Assembly (NCBI RefSeq): GCF_000009625.1
Contig: NC_002678.2
Coordinates: 6,914,001-6,978,000, forward strand
DNA length: 64,000 nucleotides
DNA from: Mesorhizobium japonicum MAFF 303099
GTDB lineage: Bacteria > Pseudomonadota > Alphaproteobacteria > Rhizobiales > Rhizobiaceae
Direction: 5' to 3'
The notes below the pieces were generated by a model. That model was not told the DNA's origin and did not search any database. It saw only the letters and a list, made by a program, of their open reading frames with translations. Shown piece by piece: positions 18,568 to 27,465 of this stretch. The translations under genes were made by a program, and so were the position numbers. Position 1 is the stretch's first letter. Each line of letters begins with the position of its first letter.

Positions 18568-19320
18568 TCACTCCGCGGCGACAGCTCCGGGCGAGAACGA
18601 TTTCAGCATACCGCGATAGGACTTGGCCAGCGGGCTGGCATAGGCGCCGCGCTTCGATGTGGAGAGGCCGAGCGCAATCAGCGCTTCGGCTTGCTTGATC
18701 GCGGCGCCGACCCCGTCGATGACAGGCAGTCCGAAATCCGCCTGCAACTGGTGCGCAAGGTCCGCCATGCCGGCGCAGCCAAGCACGATGGCCTCGGCGC
18801 GATCCTCCTCCACGGCCCGGGCAATCTCGTCGCGCAGTTTGCCGGTTGCGCCTGACGCCGGATCCTCGAGCGCCAGCACAGGAATGTCGGCGGCTCGCAC
18901 ACGCGCCCGTCCCGCCATGCCGTAGCGCTGCACCAGCCCCTCTACCGGCACGCGGGAGCGTTCGGTGGTGGTCACGACGGTGAAGCGCTGGGCGATGAAC
19001 GAGGCCATGCTGAGTGCCGCCTCACAGATGCCGATGACGGGGATGTTTGCCATGGCGCGGGCGGCGTCGAGGCCGGTGTCGTCGAAACAGGCGATGACCG
19101 CGGCCTGAGCGCCGCGGCGTTCGCCTGCGGCGATCTCCATCAGAAGGCCAGGCACGGCCAGCGCCTCGTCATAATAGCCCTCGATCGAGTCCGGTCCCGT
19201 GGACGAGGTGACGGCGATGATTTCGGTCCAGGCGCCGGCGACCGCGCGCGCCGCCGCGCCGATCGTCTCGGTCATGCTCGCCGTCGTGTTGGGGTTCACC
19301 ACCAGGATCTGCACGGTCAC
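18568..19320 (-). CDS. Asp/Glu/hydantoin racemase family protein
   Basis: The 250-residue enzyme belongs to the cofactor-independent two-cysteine racemase family. ILVVNPNTTASMTETI at the N-terminus is characteristic of the hydantoin/allantoin racemase branch. The two catalytic cysteines are visible in VIACFDDTGLDAAR (near residue 78) and VLGCAGMADL (near residue 180). The GTG start overlaps the stop of the upstream permease (GTGA). Together with the ABC importer it suggests uptake and racemisation of an amino-acid-like or hydantoin-like compound; the exact substrate cannot be read from sequence. Confidence 0.88.
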   Translation of the reverse strand: MTVQILVVNPNTTASMTETIGAAARAVAGAWTEIIAVTSSTGPDSIEGYYDEALAVPGLLMEIAAGERRGAQAAVIACFDDTGLDAARAMANIPVIGICEAALSMASFIAQRFTVVTTTERSRVPVEGLVQRYGMAGRARVRAADIPVLALEDPASGATGKLRDEIARAVEEDRAEAIVLGCAGMADLAHQLQADFGLPVIDGVGAAIKQAEALIALGLSTSKRGAYASPLAKSYRGMLKSFSPGAVAAE

Positions 19321-20135
19321 GCTCTCGCCCGGCGGCGGCCGACATAGAGGATGGCGCCCAGCGTCGCCAGGATCACCAGGAAGGAAAACACGGTGGTCAC
19401 CGTGCCCAGCGCGTAGAGCACCGGCGTCGTGACATTGGTGGTCATGCCATAGATCTCAAGCGGCAGCGTGTTGAAGGTTCCCGATGTCATCAGCGTGCGG
19501 GCGAACTCGTCATAGGAGAGCGTGAAGCCGAACAGGCCGACGCCGATCAGGCTCGGCGCGATCATCGGCAGCACGACATGGACGAAGGTCTGCCAGGAGG
19601 TGGCGCCGAGATCGCGCGCGGCCTCCTCATAGGCCGGCGAGAAGCGGTTGAAGACGGCGAACATGATGAGCACGCCGAACGGCAGGGTCCAGGTCAGATG
19701 CGCGCCGAAGGCCGACGTATACCAGGCCGGGCGCAAGCCGACCTGCTGGAAGACCACGCCGATGCCCAGCGAAATGATGATGGAGGGCACGACGAGACTG
19801 GCGACCGCCAGATAGAACAGGGCGGTGGCACCGCGAAACTTCCGGCGGAAGGCAAGGCCTGCCAGCAGCGACACGATGACGGTGACGACCATCACCATCA
19901 GGCCGAGCACCAGCGAGCGCTTGAAGCTGCCGCCGAAATCGCCGACCGACTGGCGCTCGAACAGATTGGCGAACCAGTGCAGCGACACACCGTTGAGCGG
20001 GAAGGTGAGGCCGCCGGTCTCGCCTTGGAACGACAGGATCAGGATCGCCGACAGCGGGCCGTAGAGGAACAGCACGAACAGCGCGAAGAAGGCCGCCAGC
20101 ACGTAGAATTCGAGGGTGCGTTTTTCGTGACTCAC
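19317..20135 (-). CDS. ABC transporter permease, spermidine/putrescine type (PotC-like)
   Basis: This inner-membrane permease of 272 residues has six hydrophobic segments and the EAA loop EEAARDLGATSWQTFVHVVLPM (split here after residue ARDLGA), typical for binding the ATPase. It belongs to the PotC/YdcV branch. The GTG start at 20135 is 1 bp after the first permease's stop, with the GGGAG site inside that gene, so the two are translationally coupled. It pairs with the permease at 20137-21048, the ATPase at 22589 and the binding protein at 21265. Confidence 0.92.
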   Translation of the reverse strand: MSHEKRTLEFYVLAAFFALFVLFLYGPLSAILILSFQGETGGLTFPLNGVSLHWFANLFERQSVGDFGGSFKRSLVLGLMVMVVTVIVSLLAGLAFRRKFRGATALFYLAVASLVVPSIIISLGIGVVFQQVGLRPAWYTSAFGAHLTWTLPFGVLIMFAVFNRFSPAYEEAARDLGATSWQTFVHVVLPMIAPSLIGVGLFGFTLSYDEFARTLMTSGTFNTLPLEIYGMTTNVTTPVLYALGTVTTVFSFLVILATLGAILYVGRRRARA

Positions 20136-20136
20136 G

Positions 20137-21048
20137 TCAAAGCTCCCGGCGGATATCGACGATGCGCAGGATGCCGGCGACCATCAAGAGTACCAGCACC
20201 AAAAGCACCACGGCGTTGGCGGCGGCAGCCGGGTATTGCAGCAGCGACATCTGGTTCTTCATCATCAGCGCCACGGAAGCGCTCTGGCCGCCCGACATCA
20301 CCTGCACGGTGGAGAAATCGGCCATCACCAGCGTGACGACGAAGATGGTGCCGATCGCCATGCCGGGCTTGGCCAGCGGGATGATCACGTTCCAAAGCAC
20401 CTGCCAGCCGGAGGCGCCGGCATCGCGCGCGGCCTCGACCAGCGAGCGGTCGATGCGCATCAGCGTGTTGAAGATCGGCGTCACCATGAACAGCGTGTAG
20501 AGGTGCACCATGGCGAGCACGACCGCGAATTCGGAATAGAGCAGCCATTCGATGGGTTTTGGCACCAGGCCCATATGCACCAGCGTCGAGTTGATCAGCC
20601 CGTTGCGGCCGAGCACCGGGATCCACGAGATCATGCGGATGATATTGGAGGTCAGGAACGGCACGGTGCAGACCAGGAACAGCACCATCTGCATGGCCGT
20701 GGTGCGGATGTGGAAGGCGAGGAAATAAGCGACCCAGAAGCCGATGAACAAGGTCAGCGCCCAGACGATGGCCGCGAATTTGATGGTGTTGAGATAGGTC
20801 TTCCAGGTGACCCAGGAGCCCAGCACGTCGGAATAGTTGGTGGTCAGGAAATCCGGATACATGGCGGCGAAGTCGTAATCCCAGAAGGACACGACGACGA
20901 TCATGATGATGGGCAAAAGCAGGAAAGCGCCGAGGATCAGCGCCAGCGGAGCCGACTGCAGATAGGGCGTGACGACACCGAGCGAGAAGCGGCGGCGTCG
21001 CCTGGTGGGGCTGGCGGCGATGGTGGGGCGTTCGAGCGCGACTGTCAT
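20137..21048 (-). CDS. ABC transporter permease, spermidine/putrescine type (PotB-like)
   Basis: The 303-residue inner-membrane permease starts at ATG 21048 (MTVALERP). It has a basic cytoplasmic N-terminus with six following membrane segments, and the EAA motif VEAARDAGASGWQVLWNVII near residue 215. The long periplasmic loop after helix 1 (SFWDYDFAAMYPDFLTTNYS) is typical of the PotB branch. The 216 bp between this gene and the binding-protein gene contain an interspersed palindromic repeat, not a gene. Confidence 0.92.
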   Translation of the reverse strand: MTVALERPTIAASPTRRRRRFSLGVVTPYLQSAPLALILGAFLLLPIIMIVVVSFWDYDFAAMYPDFLTTNYSDVLGSWVTWKTYLNTIKFAAIVWALTLFIGFWVAYFLAFHIRTTAMQMVLFLVCTVPFLTSNIIRMISWIPVLGRNGLINSTLVHMGLVPKPIEWLLYSEFAVVLAMVHLYTLFMVTPIFNTLMRIDRSLVEAARDAGASGWQVLWNVIIPLAKPGMAIGTIFVVTLVMADFSTVQVMSGGQSASVALMMKNQMSLLQYPAAAANAVVLLVLVLLMVAGILRIVDIRREL

Positions 21049-21092
21049 CAAGGCTCTCGGTGCAGATTTGCGGTGCCGGTGCGGCGGCCTTT

Positions 21093-21240
21093 CCTTCTCC
21101 CCTTGTGGGAGAAGGTGGCCTCGCGAAGCGAGGTCGGATGAGGGGTGTTCCAGGGAACACCAACGTCTCACTTCGCTGGAACGCCCCTCATCCGTCTCCG
21201 CGCTGCGCGCCGATCCACCTTCTCCCACAAGGGGAGAAGG
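21093..21240. repeat. RIME-like interspersed palindromic element
   Basis: A perfect 26-bp inverted repeat bounds the element: 21093-21118 and 21215-21240. Each arm is itself a hairpin (CTTCTCCC-CTTGT-GGGAGAAG form). Inside lies a second, imperfect pair (GATGAGGGGTGTTCCA near 21138 against TGGAACGCCCCTCATC near 21177, one mismatch). The layout and the words CCTTCTCCC...GGGAGAAGG match the intergenic mosaic elements described in Rhizobium, Sinorhizobium and Brucella. It lies inside the transporter operon, where the RNA would fold strongly and could separate expression of binding protein and permeases. Confidence 0.85.
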
Positions 21241-21264
21241 AGAAGAGGAGGGGCGTTTGTTCCC

Positions 21265-22554
21265 TTACGCCGCGATGAACTCGTTCCAGCGCTTCACCAT
21301 GTAGCGGTCCTCGTCCATGACCGAGTTCCAGCAGGCGACCTTGCCCATGCGTTCCTCGAAGGAGCCGCCATCGCGCACGGCGCCGGCTTTTTCCATGACG
21401 GTGCCGTCCGGCGCCTTGATCTCGCCCTTGGCCGGCTTGCCCTCGATCCAGTAGCCCCACTCGTCCTCGGTCATGAACTTCTTGGCCGAGACCATATTGG
21501 CGGAGTAGTAGCCCTGGCGGTTCAGGTAGCCGCCGACCCAGCCCGACGTGTACCAGTTGATGTATTCGTAGGCAGCGTCGAGCTCCGCGCCCTTGAGGTG
21601 GGCGGCAAGGCCGAGGCCGCCGCCCCATGAGCGGTAGCCTTCCTTGAGCGGCTGGAAGCGGCAAGGGATGCCCTTGGAGCGCACGGCGGCTACCGCCGGC
21701 GACCACATGGACTGAATGACCACTTCGCCCGATGCCATCAGATTGACGCTTTCGTCGAAGGACTTCCAGAAGGCGCGGAACTGGCCGCCCTGCTTGGCCT
21801 TGATCAGGAAGTCGATCGTCTTGTCGATCTCGTCCTTGGTCATGTTGCCCTTATCGGCATATTTGATGTTGCCCATGGCTTCCATGATCATGGCGGCATC
21901 CATGATGCCGATGGAGGGGATGTTGAGGATGGCGGTCTTGCCCTTGAAGGCCGGATCCATGATGTCGGCCCAGCTGGTGATATCGCGGCCGACGAGGTCG
22001 GGGCGGATGCCCAGCGTGTCGGCGTTGTAGATGGTGGGCACCATGGTGAACCAGTTGGTCGGCGCCTTGGCGAAGGTCTTGGAGTCTTGCGCCTCGACAT
22101 AGCCCACCGTGTGCGGCGCGGTGCCCTGGGCGATCACGCTGTCTGGGGTGAGCTTGCCGGTTTTGAAGAGCGGCACCAGCTCATCGTAATATTTCAGTTT
22201 GCTGACATCCATCGGCTGCAGCACGCCGGTGGGGAACACTTTCTTGCAGATCCAGTATTCGATGTCGGCGATGTCGTAGCTGTCGGGCTGGGTCACGGCG
22301 CGCTGGGCGGCCGCGTCGGAATCCGTCGCCGTCATCTCCAGTGTGATGCCGAGGTCGGCCTTGCACTTGTCGGCGATGGCGTTGAGGTTCGACACGCCGG
22401 TGCCGAACTGGCGCAGCGTGATGTTGGACTGCGCCCAGATGGTCGGGAAGCCGGTGATGACGCCCGAGCCGGCGGCGAGGCCGACGGCGGCCGCACCCGT
22501 CTTGAGCAGCGAGCGGCGCGAGATGCCAGGCTTGGTTTGTATTGTGTCTGTCAT
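21265..22554 (-). CDS. ABC transporter substrate-binding protein, polyamine type, Tat-exported
   Basis: The 429-residue periplasmic binding protein has a twin-arginine signal (ISRRSLLKTGAAAVGLAAG, residues 10-28), after which the PotD-like SBP_bac domain begins with ITLRQFGTGVSNLNAIADKC. ATG 22554 has a GGGGA site 6 nt upstream; a longer in-frame extension to 22722 is non-conserved and lies over the end of the ATPase gene. It should present its ligand to the two permeases downstream. The ligand may be an amine or amino-acid derivative rather than a polyamine, given the linked racemase. Confidence 0.9.
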   Translation of the reverse strand: MTDTIQTKPGISRRSLLKTGAAAVGLAAGSGVITGFPTIWAQSNITLRQFGTGVSNLNAIADKCKADLGITLEMTATDSDAAAQRAVTQPDSYDIADIEYWICKKVFPTGVLQPMDVSKLKYYDELVPLFKTGKLTPDSVIAQGTAPHTVGYVEAQDSKTFAKAPTNWFTMVPTIYNADTLGIRPDLVGRDITSWADIMDPAFKGKTAILNIPSIGIMDAAMIMEAMGNIKYADKGNMTKDEIDKTIDFLIKAKQGGQFRAFWKSFDESVNLMASGEVVIQSMWSPAVAAVRSKGIPCRFQPLKEGYRSWGGGLGLAAHLKGAELDAAYEYINWYTSGWVGGYLNRQGYYSANMVSAKKFMTEDEWGYWIEGKPAKGEIKAPDGTVMEKAGAVRDGGSFEERMGKVACWNSVMDEDRYMVKRWNEFIAA

Positions 22555-22588
22555 GTCTATTCCCCTGTCTTGTTTTGCTTGGTTGATT

Positions 22589-23677
22589 TCATGAATGAAG
22601 GCGGCCGAGGACGATCGCATCCTCGGCATCCCAGGCGAGCGGTACGGCGTCGCCAATGGCGACGGGTTTGGCGAAGAAGTCGGAATCGTCGACAATGACG
22701 GTAAAGTCGTCGATGCCGGCACCAGTGACGGAGAGTTTCACAGTGGCGCCGCGATATTCGATGTTGGCGACGATGCCGGTGAAGCCCAGCCCGGGCGCGG
22801 GTGCCTCGCCGATGCGCACATGGTCGGTGCGGATGGCGATGTCGATCGGCGCGCCCGCCTGCTGCGGCTTGCCGCTGGCGGCGAGCGAACCGCCGCCGTT
22901 GACCTCGAAGACGACCATCGCGTCTCGGCTGCTGGTGACCCGGCCGGAGATGACATTGTGGTCGCCCATGAAGCGCGCGACGAAGGCCGTGGCCGGCCGC
23001 TCGAACACCTCGCGGGGCGGCGCCGCCTGTTCGATGCGGCCGTCATTCATCACCACGATCAGGTCGGCAAGCGCCATCGCTTCCTCCTGGCTGTGGGTGA
23101 CGTGGACGAAGGTGATGCCGAGCGATGTCTGCAATTTCTTCAGCTCTGCACGCATGCGGATCTTCAGGAACGGATCGAGCGCCGAAAGCGGCTCGTCGAG
23201 CAGCAGCGCCTCGGGATCGGTGATCAGGGCGCGGGCGAGCGCGACGCGCTGCTGCTGGCCGCCGGAAAGCTGCGCCGGGCGGCGCTTCGCATAGGCCTCC
23301 ATCTGCATCAGCTTCAGCATGTCGAGCGCCTTGGCGCGGCGCTTCTCCTTGTCGACACCCTTCATCTTCAGGCTGAAGGCGACATTGTCGATGAGGTCGA
23401 GATGCGGGAACAGCGCATAGGACTGGAACATCATCGCCGTGCCGCGCTTGGCCGGCGGTAGGTCGGTGACGACGGTGTTGCCGAGCCGGACGTCACCCGA
23501 CGAGATGCTTTCGTGGCCGGCGATCATGCGCAGCGTCGAGGTCTTGCCGCAGCCGGAGGGGCCGAGCAGACAGCAATAGGTGCCCGCCGGTATCTTCAGG
23601 CTGATATCCTCGACGGCGGTCGTCGTTCCATAGACTTTCGAAACGGACACGATGTCGATCTCGGCGGCTTTGGACAT
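22589..23677 (-). CDS. ABC transporter ATP-binding protein, polyamine type (PotA-like)
   Basis: This is a 362-residue cytoplasmic ATPase with Walker A GPSGCGKT (residues 38-45), Q-loop MMFQSYALFPH, signature LSGGQQQR (near 139), Walker B ALLLDEPLSALD and switch His in THSQEEAM. A C-terminal TOBE regulatory domain follows (about 285-355). It is first in the operon ATPase, binding protein, two permeases, racemase, GNAT, all on the minus strand, and faces the FCD regulator at 23941 across 263 bp containing operator-like palindromes. Confidence 0.95.
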   Translation of the reverse strand: MSKAAEIDIVSVSKVYGTTTAVEDISLKIPAGTYCCLLGPSGCGKTSTLRMIAGHESISSGDVRLGNTVVTDLPPAKRGTAMMFQSYALFPHLDLIDNVAFSLKMKGVDKEKRRAKALDMLKLMQMEAYAKRRPAQLSGGQQQRVALARALITDPEALLLDEPLSALDPFLKIRMRAELKKLQTSLGITFVHVTHSQEEAMALADLIVVMNDGRIEQAAPPREVFERPATAFVARFMGDHNVISGRVTSSRDAMVVFEVNGGGSLAASGKPQQAGAPIDIAIRTDHVRIGEAPAPGLGFTGIVANIEYRGATVKLSVTGAGIDDFTVIVDDSDFFAKPVAIGDAVPLAWDAEDAIVLGRLHS

Positions 23678-23802
23678 TCAGGCTTCCCCGTTTGGTCGCA
23701 TTAACCAATGCATCATGCGTGCCAATATCGGGGTGATCGGCCAAGCATTTGAATTGTCTGAAGAATCAGGGTTCTTGCCTGCTGCCTGCCTGGTAGGCTA
23801 TC

Positions 23803-23847
23803 TTGTGCATTGCACAAATTATGGGCGATTGTGCGCGATCTGCACAA
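23803..23847. promoter_or_regulatory. Operator candidates in the regulator / ABC intergenic region
   Basis: TTGTGCATTGCACAA (23803-23817) is a perfect 7+1+7 palindrome. A second copy of the half-sites, TTGTGC (23829-23834) and GCACAA (23842-23847), is spaced by 7 bp. FCD-type GntR proteins usually bind short palindromes of this length next to their own gene. Confidence 0.6.
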
Positions 23848-23940
23848 AAATCGTATGCAATCTTTTTTGGCTTTGTGTTCACTTTGCCTCTCGTGTGCCG
23901 ACGGCGAGTCGCGTTAGAAGGGTGCGGGAACATCATCGCC

Positions 23941-24651
23941 ATGAATATTGCCGATCAGATCTATTCCACCGACAGTGCCAACCAGGATCGCGCGCAGGCG
24001 ATTCGCGATAATCTGCGCGACGCCATCGTCGACCGCCGGCTGGCGCCGGGCACCAAGCTGTCGGAGGGCGAGGTCGGCACGCTGTTCGATGTGTCTCGCA
24101 CCGTGGCGCGCGCGGCCCTGCAGATGTTGTCCTTCGAAGGCCTGGTGCGCACGGAGCGCAACCGCGGCGCGTTCGTCGCCAACCCCTCGCCCGAGGAGGC
24201 GCGCCAGGTGTTCGCCTCGCGCCGGCTGATCGAGCCCAGCATTGCCATTGCCGCCTGCGGACGCGTCACATCAGCCGACATCGCCGCCTTCAGGGCTCAA
24301 CTCGACGAGGAGGGCCGCTTCATCGCCGAGCGCGGTCCGACCGCGCGGCGTTCCGAGATCAAGGCGTCCGGCGATTTCCATCTGCTGCTTGCTTCCGTCG
24401 CCGGCAATGCCATCCTGCAGCGCTTCATGGAGGAACTGGTCGCGCGCTCCTCGCTTGTCATCGCGCTTTATGGGCGGTCTGGCGTGTCAGCCTGCGGGCA
24501 CAGCGAGCATACGGAAATTGTCGGCGCGCTGGAGAGCAGCGATTGCGAACGGGCCAGCCAGTTGATGCTGCACCACATCGACCATATCGAGGCCGATCTC
24601 GATCTGCGCGTCAGGGCGGGCCCTGCGCTGCGCGAGGCACTCAATTTCTAG
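23941..24651 (+). CDS. GntR-family regulator, FCD (FadR-C) subfamily
   Basis: This 236-residue transcription factor has an N-terminal GntR winged helix (residues 15-80: IRDNLRDAIVDRRLAPGTKL, then VSRTVARAALQML and the wing RTERNRGAFV). The C-terminal FCD helical ligand domain has the metal-site residues spread as in the family (ASGDFHLLLASVAGN near residue 141, ACGHSEHTEIVGAL near 181, MLHHIDHIE near 210). It is divergent from the polyamine-type importer operon and is its likely repressor or activator. ATG 23941 is chosen because homologues begin just before the wHTH; a start at 23803 would overlap the operator palindrome. Confidence 0.9.
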   Translation: MNIADQIYSTDSANQDRAQAIRDNLRDAIVDRRLAPGTKLSEGEVGTLFDVSRTVARAALQMLSFEGLVRTERNRGAFVANPSPEEARQVFASRRLIEPSIAIAACGRVTSADIAAFRAQLDEEGRFIAERGPTARRSEIKASGDFHLLLASVAGNAILQRFMEELVARSSLVIALYGRSGVSACGHSEHTEIVGALESSDCERASQLMLHHIDHIEADLDLRVRAGPALREALNF

Positions 24652-25877
24652 TTTTCGTCGTCCGTGGCAGCGGGCGCTGCCTGTCCGGCTGCCTTGCGGC
24701 GCAGCACCTTGGTCAGCTTCCAGATCGTCGGGCTGTTCTTGACGAACGTTTTCAGCCGCGCGCCCTGGCGAAGCGTCTGCGCCAGGGCGCGGCCCTTCAG
24801 CGTCAGCGGGACCAGCACCTCGAAATGCCGGGTTTCGATATCGCACCACTGCCGCTTGTAGGGCTCGTCGCCGACGGAGAAATCGTAGACCGCGAAACCC
24901 GCCTCGCAGGCTTCCAGGATGTTGTCGAAGAACAGGAAATCGCCGGGACTGCTGTAGGCGAGATCGTCCTCGGCGATCGCTCCGAACTCGCAGATCAGGC
25001 GTTTCCCCGAACGGCTCGACCCGGTGATGGCGCGTAGCTTGCCGGCGACTTCCAAGCCATGCAGCACGAAAGAGGGCGTGTCCTCGGCAAGGGCCTGCGT
25101 GAACAGCGCCCTGAAGAAGGCGCGTGTCTGGTCGCCGCCGAAGACATTGGCAATGCCCATCTTGCGAAAGCGGAGCTCCTTCATCTCGAAGAAGGCGTCG
25201 AGCAATCTCTCCACCTCGTCCGGGCTGCGCGCCTCGATGCGCCGATGGCTGCCAACGGCGTCGAATTTGCGCATCTGCGACCGATGTTTCTTGCGTTTGC
25301 GCTTGCCGCTGGCGCGAAGCAGCAGCGCATCGAAGCCACCGGCGAGGTCGACGGCCAGCGAAAGATTGGGGCTGGCGAAATGATCGAGCGATGCGAGCGG
25401 ATTGGCGGTACCATCGAGATCGGGCAGCAATCGTTCCAGCGCGATGAGATCGATGTCGGGGCGGGCCTTGGCAATGGCTTCAAATATTGAGCGGACGGGC
25501 GCGCTACCCGCCGTGGCCAGCCATTGCGGGTCGGCGGCGGCGAAATTGCCATTGGCATGGCGGCCGCCCATGAAACGGGCGACCCGGAACGGGCCTTGGC
25601 TGGCAATCTCCAGGGCCAGCGCGAAGACCGGCTTGCCTCCGAGAGTGAGCGTCGCCACCAACAGATCGGGTTCGAGCAGCGCGGCCCAATTCAAGATCCA
25701 TATTGCGCCCTGTGCCGGCGCATAAAGCGCCGAGCGGCAGAACCCCGCATAGGCGGCAAGCCCCTCTGCACCCGCGACGGAGACCGATGGCCCGGCGGCA
25801 TCCTTCGGCAGGGCGCGTGGCGAAGCCTCGGTCGCCGCGAGCCGATTGCCGTCAAATGACGCCATTGCGTCAACCAT
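24648..25877 (-). CDS. GNAT/BioF2-like acetyltransferase (CelD-like)
   Basis: The 409-residue cytoplasmic protein belongs to the group formerly called cellulose biosynthesis protein CelD. The C-terminal Acetyltransf_6 domain (about 180-360) shows FFEMKELRFRKMGIANVFGG, GLEVAGKLRAITGSSRSG and DFLFFDNILEACEAGFAVYD with DFSVGDEPYKRQW, the usual landmarks. A basic stretch, SGKRKRKKHRSQMRKFD, precedes it. Such enzymes acylate sugars or amines in polysaccharide and lipid pathways. The stop overlaps the FCD regulator's stop by 4 bp (convergent), and it is divergent from a polysaccharide deacetylase, which supports a shared role in surface polysaccharide. Confidence 0.85.
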   Translation of the reverse strand: MVDAMASFDGNRLAATEASPRALPKDAAGPSVSVAGAEGLAAYAGFCRSALYAPAQGAIWILNWAALLEPDLLVATLTLGGKPVFALALEIASQGPFRVARFMGGRHANGNFAAADPQWLATAGSAPVRSIFEAIAKARPDIDLIALERLLPDLDGTANPLASLDHFASPNLSLAVDLAGGFDALLLRASGKRKRKKHRSQMRKFDAVGSHRRIEARSPDEVERLLDAFFEMKELRFRKMGIANVFGGDQTRAFFRALFTQALAEDTPSFVLHGLEVAGKLRAITGSSRSGKRLICEFGAIAEDDLAYSSPGDFLFFDNILEACEAGFAVYDFSVGDEPYKRQWCDIETRHFEVLVPLTLKGRALAQTLRQGARLKTFVKNSPTIWKLTKVLRRKAAGQAAPAATDDEN

Positions 25878-25965
25878 ACCTCAATCCTTAAGGCGTATTG
25901 ATCCCGATTTGGGGGGCGCAGGCGTATTCCGTGCTTGGATCAGCCTAGGCGCAAAAGGTGAATGA

Positions 25966-27024
25966 ATGATCGACGGCGGGGAGGCAATCCGGAAACTGGC
26001 ACTCAACGTCGCCCGCTATACCGGCCTCGCACCGCTGGCCAGGCCGTTTGTCGGCGGCATCGGCGCCATCCTGATGTTGCACCGCGTGACTGCGACACCG
26101 GAAAAACCCGACAGCGTCAACCGGCACCTCAACATCGCGCCCAGTTTCCTTGACGCCGTGATCGCCGACATGAAGGCGGACGGCTATGTTTTCGTCTCGA
26201 TGGACGAGGCCGTGGAGCGCATCAAGGCAGGCGGCAAGGGCGGCCGGTTCGCCACCATCACCGCCGACGATGCCTATCGTGACAACATGACCGAGGCCCT
26301 GCCAGTGCTGGAAAAGCACGGCGCGCCGATCACCATCTATGTCGCGCCGGGGCTGATCGACGGCACCGCCGATCTGTGGTGGGATGTGGCCGAGGATATC
26401 GTCAACGCGTCCGACCACCTGACTTTGTCGACCTCGAATGGCCCGGCGGTGATCGATTGCGCGACTCCGGCCAGGAAGAGCCAGGCTATAACCCGGTTGC
26501 ACGCCTACCTCGCCAACGAGGTCCGCGAGGAAGATTTGCGCACCGTGCTGCGCGATCTTGCCAGCTCGAACGGCGTTGACGCGGATGCCTCGCGTTTACA
26601 GACCCTGATGAACTGGGATGAGATCCGCACCGTCGCCGCGCATCCGCTGGTGACGGTCGGCGCCCATACGATCAACCACAGCAATCTGAAGCGGCTTTCC
26701 GAAGCCGATGCGCGGCGCGAGATCGGCACCGTAAAGGACATGCTGCGAGCAGAGCTTGGCAGGGAACCGCTGCATTTCGCCTATCCCTATGGCTATGCAA
26801 GCGCGGTCGGCTGCCGTGAAGTCGGCTTTGCCCGTGACGCCGGCTATGTCTCCGCCGTGACGACCCGCCATGGCGTGCTGCGCGCCGAACATGCCGGCTA
26901 TCTGCATGCCTTGCCGCGCATTTCGATCAATGGCCGCTACCAGAGCCTTGCCCACGTCCGGACCATGCTGTCGGGCGTGACGACGCCGCTCGCCAACGCT
27001 GGCAAGATGGTCGTCACCATCTGA
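25966..27024 (+). CDS. Polysaccharide deacetylase family (NodB-like) protein
   Basis: The 352-residue product has the NodB homology domain split by an insertion. Motif 1 reads ATITADDAYRDN near residue 100 (TxDDxY, with the catalytic and metal-binding aspartates in place of TFDDG), motif 2 reads HTINHSNLKRL near 238 (H-x3-H), and motif 3 reads HFAYPYGYAS near 268 (YPYG). An early GAILMLHRV is typical of this rhizobial branch. There is no signal peptide, so it may act in the cytoplasm on lipid-linked sugars. It is divergent from the CelD-like acyltransferase gene 88 bp away. Confidence 0.87.
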   Translation: MIDGGEAIRKLALNVARYTGLAPLARPFVGGIGAILMLHRVTATPEKPDSVNRHLNIAPSFLDAVIADMKADGYVFVSMDEAVERIKAGGKGGRFATITADDAYRDNMTEALPVLEKHGAPITIYVAPGLIDGTADLWWDVAEDIVNASDHLTLSTSNGPAVIDCATPARKSQAITRLHAYLANEVREEDLRTVLRDLASSNGVDADASRLQTLMNWDEIRTVAAHPLVTVGAHTINHSNLKRLSEADARREIGTVKDMLRAELGREPLHFAYPYGYASAVGCREVGFARDAGYVSAVTTRHGVLRAEHAGYLHALPRISINGRYQSLAHVRTMLSGVTTPLANAGKMVVTI

Positions 27025-27097
27025 CCGGGGTTTGCCGGCAATCCGCCGTGCGCGTTGATCCAGCCGCGTATGCCGCTGCGAGCCGAGGCGGCCCGCT

Positions 27098-27313
27098 TCA
27101 GCGCTTCGCCCGCGGCTCCAGCATCAGCCACTTGATGATGCCCATCGCCGGCAGCACCCAGAGCAGGCCGCTGAGCAGGAAGAACAGGAAGTGCACCAGA
27201 GCGCCCGATTCCGACAGACGGGCGACGGCGAAGATCGATGCGACCAGCGCATAGATGATGACCAGTGCCACCAGCAGGAACATTCCGATCAGCTTTTTCA
27301 GGCGAATGGGCAT
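27098..27313 (-). CDS. DUF2842 small membrane protein
   Basis: This 71-residue protein has two membrane helices ([20 protein letters not shown], residues 8-27, and [20 protein letters not shown], 39-58) and basic ends. The pattern, in particular [14 protein letters not shown], matches the alphaproteobacterial DUF2842 family, often found near ctaA. The function is unknown. It is divergent from ctaA. Confidence 0.85.
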   Translation of the reverse strand: MPIRLKKLIGMFLLVALVIIYALVASIFAVARLSESGALVHFLFFLLSGLLWVLPAMGIIKWLMLEPRAKR

Positions 27314-27465
27314 GGCTTGGCCTCGTTGATCGCAATCGCTTAAGCCGAACGCAGGACACGCGCAACCCGCGACATCGGGCGCGACGGCGTGCCGCGCTGC
27401 ATGGTCTTGCCAGCACGGATGCTATGGTTCACCAATCCGCGACATTCAACCGGACTGGACAGATC

